Source of the DNA: Zygnema cylindricum
Lineage: Eukaryota; Streptophyta; Zygnematophyceae; Zygnematales; Zygnemataceae
DNA: 64,000 nucleotides
Direction of reading: 5' to 3'
Assembly: GCA_037447655.1 (NCBI GenBank)
Contig: JBBHKE010002397.1
Span: forward strand, 225,460 to 289,459
Positions within the stretch are counted from its first letter, which is position 1. Every line of letters begins with the position of its first letter. The notes under the pieces are model-generated. The model did not search any database. It had not been told where the DNA came from and saw only the letters and a program-made list of their open reading frames with translations. The translations under genes were made by a program, and so were the position numbers. Shown in pieces: positions 59,901 through 64,000 of the stretch.

Positions 59901-61033
59901 CTTTATCTTCTTTATCTTTGTCTTCTTCTTCTCACGAGGTCTTGAATTTTTTATGAATTTCCGGGTCCACTTGTGATGGCAGTGTTCAAAAGCTTTCATG
60001 CACACACGAATGAGGCGGCGTGTGGAATCTCTGATTCAGGTATTTTTATCATCATCTTTTTTTTTTAACCTTTTCTTTTCATTCTATCTGAAGTTTCAGC
60101 ACAATCTAGCATGTCATGGCCGGTGAATCTCTTTGTTTGTGAGACCTGGCGCCATCCATGAGATGTAGCTTTTAAATTGTTTTTCTATTATCGTTGAAGA
60201 AGAAGAGTTCTTGACAGGATTTAAGTTTGGTTTACTATCAATGCAGTTATCTTGGAATACTAAGGTTGCTTTGGTAATTTCTTTTTCAGTGGTTGCTGGG
60301 AACTTTGTAGTCTGCACCATAGTTTAAATGCGCGAAAACAATTGGAATCCCTATATGCGTTTTTTCCATACTATACTCGACTATGTGGTATAACACACGT
60401 ATAACACTGGGAAACCTACTGCTTCCTATTGGAAAAGCTATATGGGGTTCTCCCATGCTATATTCGTATTATTCTATATACCAAGCGTATAGTATTGGGA
60501 AACCACATATAGTGTTACCAATTGTTTGGCACCTTTGAATGAAGGACTGTACTAAGTATTGTGCCCAATTGAACTCAAGCAGTACTTTCCCAGTCTTTGA
60601 TTTACTACACATCCCTTTGCTATTAGAGTTAGTGAATTAGTAGCATGAACACTTCATTAGAATTAACTTAATTATGTTCTGCCACATGGCACGTTATAGA
60701 CCACTTAACTAGGGAGTCATTATACCAATTTATGATTTTGGGTAAATTATACTCAATTGAATTGTAGCGATTGATTATGATATTGACGGGTGGTATAGAG
60801 GATGGCAAGTTTTAGTGTGGAAATTAACGGAAAGCCATCCCTTTGTGGCTAAAAAACCCTAAAAAATCCTAAAAATTCCTAAAAAGATCCTATCTGTTCT
60901 TGGGGCTACTTGTTGACAGGTGTTAAATAGGGCAAAGCCAGACGTAGAGAGAGAAAAGAAAACAATTTCAGGCCGGACATTCAAGCGACCGTCGCAATCT
61001 CCGGTCCAAAGCTCACCAGATTCACAAAAGTAG
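56960..61033 (+). CDS. ARPC2: ARP2/3 complex subunit 2 (ARPC2), incomplete
   Basis: Recognised exons: 56960-57026 (VDKALELDVHLVEFDDVRYR), 57318-57525 (VSLSIFLPQAPPEV, GLPLGAIEAVHGAYG, DGFHLTLAIELDKL), 58383-58552 (TKLSSLRSVVLGASL, AVMHRPHESYFVIPQ), 59066-59143 (EKVTVVFPMRFKDQNDAVLA), 59553-59685 (EFMEARRAS ... NAGFVSF), 59983-60039 (AFMHTRMRRRVESLIQ) and 60920-61033 (VLNRAKPDVE ... stop TAG). ARPC2 helps form the core of the ARP2/3 actin-nucleating complex in the cytoplasm. Two pieces are missing: the N-terminal exon (about 20 residues) and the conserved segment between NAGFVSF and AFMHTR, which in Arabidopsis holds TVWNLSTFHAYVSYHVK. Joining 59685 directly to 59983 shifts the frame. The first intron has a GC donor (CAG|GCAAGT). 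It is either a damaged gene or has exons too diverged for me to see. Confidence 0.88.
58060..58400 (+). repeat. Tandem copies of an ARPC2 acceptor region
   Basis: tctgactctcgtgtttgctc ... gctgctcagaggagcaagtg (true acceptor at 58381-58382) is preceded by a copy of about 115 bp, tctgactctcacgtttgctc ... ttctgctcagaggagcaaac. A weaker one starts near 58070 (tctggctcttattgctcatt). The first full copy keeps a CTCAG acceptor at about 58270. Confidence 0.88.
58676..58775 (+). repeat. Decayed partial copy of an ARPC2 exon
   Basis: ccttcacgaacattttaagt ... ctcactgcggtgttgcatgg + tcgacacgagctattttttg + tcatccttcaggaaaa resembles the 3' part of exon 58383-58552 with an internal deletion. Its donor is lost (CAGGAAAA instead of CAGGTAAA). 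It sits in the next intron. Confidence 0.82.
60345..60530. repeat. Palindromic MITE-like element in the last ARPC2 intron
   Basis: attggaaaagctatatgggg ... gggaaaccacatatagtgtt + accaatt forms an imperfect hairpin of about 100 bp. A related half precedes it (60345-60410). Same family as 21538-21612 and 47533-47680. Confidence 0.75.
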
Positions 61034-62166
61034 AGAAGGATTTACTTCTTCTGACCAGGCTTTTCTTTTCCGTTTTTTTTTTTTTTTTTTTCTGGCGAAG
61101 TAGATATATACTTTTCAGCACTATGTACAAAAGGTTTTAGTTTGTCATTACATTGTGTTCTGGTATTGGCTATGGGAATACCACGTTTTTGTTAGATTTT
61201 TTTTTTTTTTGGTTTAACTGCCTGTATGGCTCATCAAATCCAGTGCTTTACTTTCAATCATGCATTAGTATTGTTATTATCGTTAAAACAAATTGGGCAA
61301 TGATGTATACCTAGGATGTATTAAGGTCGATGGATTCGTCGGTACTATTTGAAAAGAAGTCACACTGTACATAAGTGTGTGCACACTAATTGAAAGTATT
61401 TTCCGGGAGACCGGGTCTTAAAAAACAACCTACTACCTAACATCTGAGCCGGAAATCTGATGCAGGCTGTCAGAAATTTTATTGTGATCACAAAGTACAC
61501 AGTTTTATATCCAACACATTAAGCATCACACAATGTCACACTTCCAACATTTTTCTGAGAAACAAAAAGTCACAGCGCATGACTAATTATACAAGCACAC
61601 TAAGAACCACACACTCTTATGTCTGGAATACATCCTGTGCGAATTAGTTTTGTTTTCCTGCGGTGAACACTTGTTGAGTTATTAATCCGATGATTGTGAT
61701 GAGAAGGTAGAGTTCTTCCTTTCGGATAGGCAGTCCTCATTTGGAAAAAAGGTAAGTGAGCACAGGAAGGGATGTTAATTAAAAGTTGAATAAAGTGGCA
61801 AAAAACATTAACCTTAATGCGGCACAGTGTACTCACCGTTGCTTATCAAAGATAAAATCGCGATATTAGAACAGGCGGCAGAAATGGCTTTGATATTTAA
61901 ACAAACATTGCAGAAAACGTGTGGCATCCCTATGTTACTTTCTACCGTGATGACGATCGCGACATTTGCAATAAACAATATTTTAAATGTCGTATTTTGC
62001 CACGTAAGCGCTTGGGCGTAACACAAAAAAAGAACCCGTTTAGTAATTCACGCCACAAATTTTTGAGAATCACCGTACCCCGACTTAAAAAATAAATCAT
62101 GATATTTCCACACTTTCAATCACTATATTGAGCTATGATTATGGTCTCATCGCTAAGTGACATGTA
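61034..62166. other. 3' flank of ARPC2, no gene seen
   Basis: Poly-T tracts at about 61075-61090 and 61199-61211; otherwise AT-rich unassigned DNA. Short frames on both strands have no recognisable similarity. Confidence 0.5.
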
Positions 62167-62349
62167 CACCGTGCATCTTTATTAGCGTTAATAATATTTT
62201 CGCCACTGAAAACATCTTTTCTCCGTACACATTTGTACGATTTTCAATTTAAGACCGCCAATCCGAAGCTGAAAATGCTACCTTTCAATCTCAACCGTCA
62301 CATCCAAAAGAGACGGAAAAAACAGTAATCCTAATAGCGATTCACGGTG
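62167..62349. mobile_element. Short TA-flanked MITE (183 bp) abutting LINE copy 2
   Basis: Left end caccgtgcatctttattagc preceded by TA; right end cctaatagcgattcacggtg followed by TA. Imperfect inverted complements of the same family as 5454-6005 and 11547-12083. Confidence 0.8.
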
Positions 62350-62374
62350 TACTGTAGATTTCACCAAAAACATA

Positions 62375-64000
62375 CTCTTGTTAGGGCACCACTTTTTGCT
62401 CTTGCCCATCTTCAAGCATTACGAGCGTCAACCACGGCCTTCCCGGGTTGCTTATTTCCTTCAATCGCGGATGACACGCATATCGTGGGTCCGCGCGATC
62501 AAGTTTTTTTTGCTCTCTCATTTTGCGGACCAACTTCATCGGATTGGGCTCTCTGTTAAACCATCTAAGTGTGCAGCTTGGTGCCCACAAGGTTTGCCGT
62601 CGGATTGCCCGCTCCCCAACAGTTTTCGTCTTGCATCTCACGATGAGGGTATCAAGGCTTTAGGTTGCCCTATTGGTGGTACTTCTTTTGTCAACCAGGT
62701 GGTTGAGGATGCGTTGTAGGAGGATCTTTCTCATAGCGACGATCTCCCTAAGCTGTCGGACGCACAAGTGGCGTTTTCGATCTTGATCCGTAGTTTTGCT
62801 CAGCGCCCTCTCTATCTTGCGCGGACTTTACCACCTACGACTTCTTTTTTGTCTTCCCTTAAAGATTTTGACGACAAGCTTTTGGGTGTGCTTCATCACC
62901 TCGTTGGTCATGGGATTTTCGATCGTCTGGAGGGGCCACTCGCTCGTCAACAAGCCAGCCTCCCTATTTCCAGCGGCGGTTTAGGTTTGATTTCCTTGGC
63001 CAAAGTTGCGTCAGCCGCGTATTTGGGTAGTTGGGCTTTGGTGGTTCCTACCATCACTTCTCGTTTCATTGTGGATGATGTCCCCATTCTGGCGCAAGTT
63101 GTCTCTAAGGTGGAAGACGGGCTGTTTCCATTTCACCAAGCTCTCCTTTCCGCTCGTGCGCTACTTCCCCCGGACGCTCGAAACCAAGTTCCACCTTTTC
63201 ATTCTCTCATGGCCGACACTAACTTCCAACTTCAACAACGCATATCTGAGCAAGTGGCCGCCGCTGATTTTGCGAACCTCTTGGAGGCGCTACCTTCTGC
63301 TCAAGCGCGTGCTCGTTTACGCTCGTGTTATGGGCCGGGGGCTGGTGCGTGGCTTCAAGCAACACCAATGTTTGAACCCGACCAATTTACTTCTGCTCTA
63401 CGCTTGCGGTTGGGTTTGCCTCACCCTCCGCTATTGGGGGGGGCTCGGTGCGTTTGTAACCAACCCATTGATGCTGAGGGAATCCATTTGCTTCGTTGCT
63501 CCCATGGGGGGGAACGAACTATTGCGCATGATTTGGTGCGAGATGCCATTGCTGCCATTGGTGCCGAGGCTGGCTACACTGTCAAACGTGAGGTTTCTAA
63601 TATACTTCCACCTCGGCCCCAATCTAAGGGTTCTCGGAGCCCTCGGGTTGACTTAGTTTTTCTTCATGGTGCTGGGAGGATGCTTAGCGATGTGGTCCTC
63701 ACAGATCCGGCTGGGGCACACATTTCATCTCGCGCGGCTTTGCATTCGGGTGTGGCGACTCGGGACGCAGCGGCTACAAAAGAAAGACTACGATCACCGA
63801 GACCCGTCTGACCAATTCGTCCCATTTGCAGTGGAGATTTTTGGATCTTTGGACAAGTCCTTCGACGACTTCCTTCGCCACTGTGCGCGACAAACGTTTA
63901 AATCTGGCGTTTGAATCTCGGGGTCCAGGGAGTCCTCCACAGAGTCTTTTGGTTGCGTTCTACCGACATCATGTCTCAATTGCACTTCAACGGGCGCAAG
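62375..64000 (+). mobile_element. LINE copy 2 with zinc knuckle and restriction-like endonuclease region, 5' truncated
   Basis: Starts inside the RT domain (LFALAHLQALR ... IADDTHIVGPRDQ), shifts frame near 62545 and continues LSVKPSKCAAWCP...LGCPIGG to an in-frame TAG (62717-62719). A 347-codon frame follows in the same register (62768-63811). It ends with a CCHC-like knuckle (CVCNQPIDAEGIHLLRC) and a PD-(D/E)xK-like block (SPRVDLVFLHGAG, MLSDVVLTDP). After a frameshift near 63780 the text goes on (DQFVPFAVEIFGSLDKSFDD) to the window edge. RT followed by a knuckle and such a block is the layout of R2-type (RLE) non-LTR retrotransposons. Inactive by truncation and frameshifts. Confidence 0.88.

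Overview
This window looks like nuclear DNA of a streptophyte plant. Three genes have clear plant counterparts: a PLAC8/PCR-type small Cys-rich membrane protein, the plastid nucleoid PPR-SMR protein pTAC2, and a plant DDT-domain chromatin protein like Arabidopsis AT5G08630. A fourth encodes ARP2/3 complex subunit 2. All are intron-rich with GT-AG junctions (one GC-AG). Repeat content and divergence from angiosperm sequences suggest a seed-free plant (bryophyte or lycophyte grade); that is inference. No organelle, rRNA, tRNA or CRISPR features were recognised.

Layout. 1-13.6 kb: gene-free, built from short inverted-repeat elements, foldback DNA and a 2.6 kb AT-rich minisatellite. 13.75-17.85 kb (+): PLAC8-like gene whose three introns each hold a different simple repeat. 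18.65-20.0 kb (+): dead LINE reverse-transcriptase fragment running into a CT-rich minisatellite to 21.2 kb. 22.8-35.4 kb (-): pTAC2 homologue, 14 exons, 915 codons. 38.5-51.6 kb (-): DDT-domain gene, 12 exons, 786 codons. 51.6-56.9 kb: intergenic repeats, including a clean hAT-type MITE and inverted relatives of the repeats at 1-5 kb. 57.0-61.0 kb (+): ARPC2 gene with two conserved segments not found. 62.4-64.0 kb (+): a second 5'-truncated LINE that carries the C-terminal zinc-knuckle and restriction-like endonuclease region and runs off the window.

The genes are unrelated in function (plastid transcription, chromatin remodelling, actin nucleation, membrane protein); there is no operon-like logic. 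The most unusual signal is structural. In all three large genes, exon edges including the splice site have been copied in tandem into the neighbouring intron, from two to six times. I count more than ten such places, so this looks like a general way introns grow in this genome. Secondary points: the two LINE copies share an in-frame TAG at the same site; a TA-targeting MITE sits inside the minisatellite with a readable empty site; the minisatellite contains an inverted block; and several near-perfect palindromes share a CCTCG-N-CGAGG centre.
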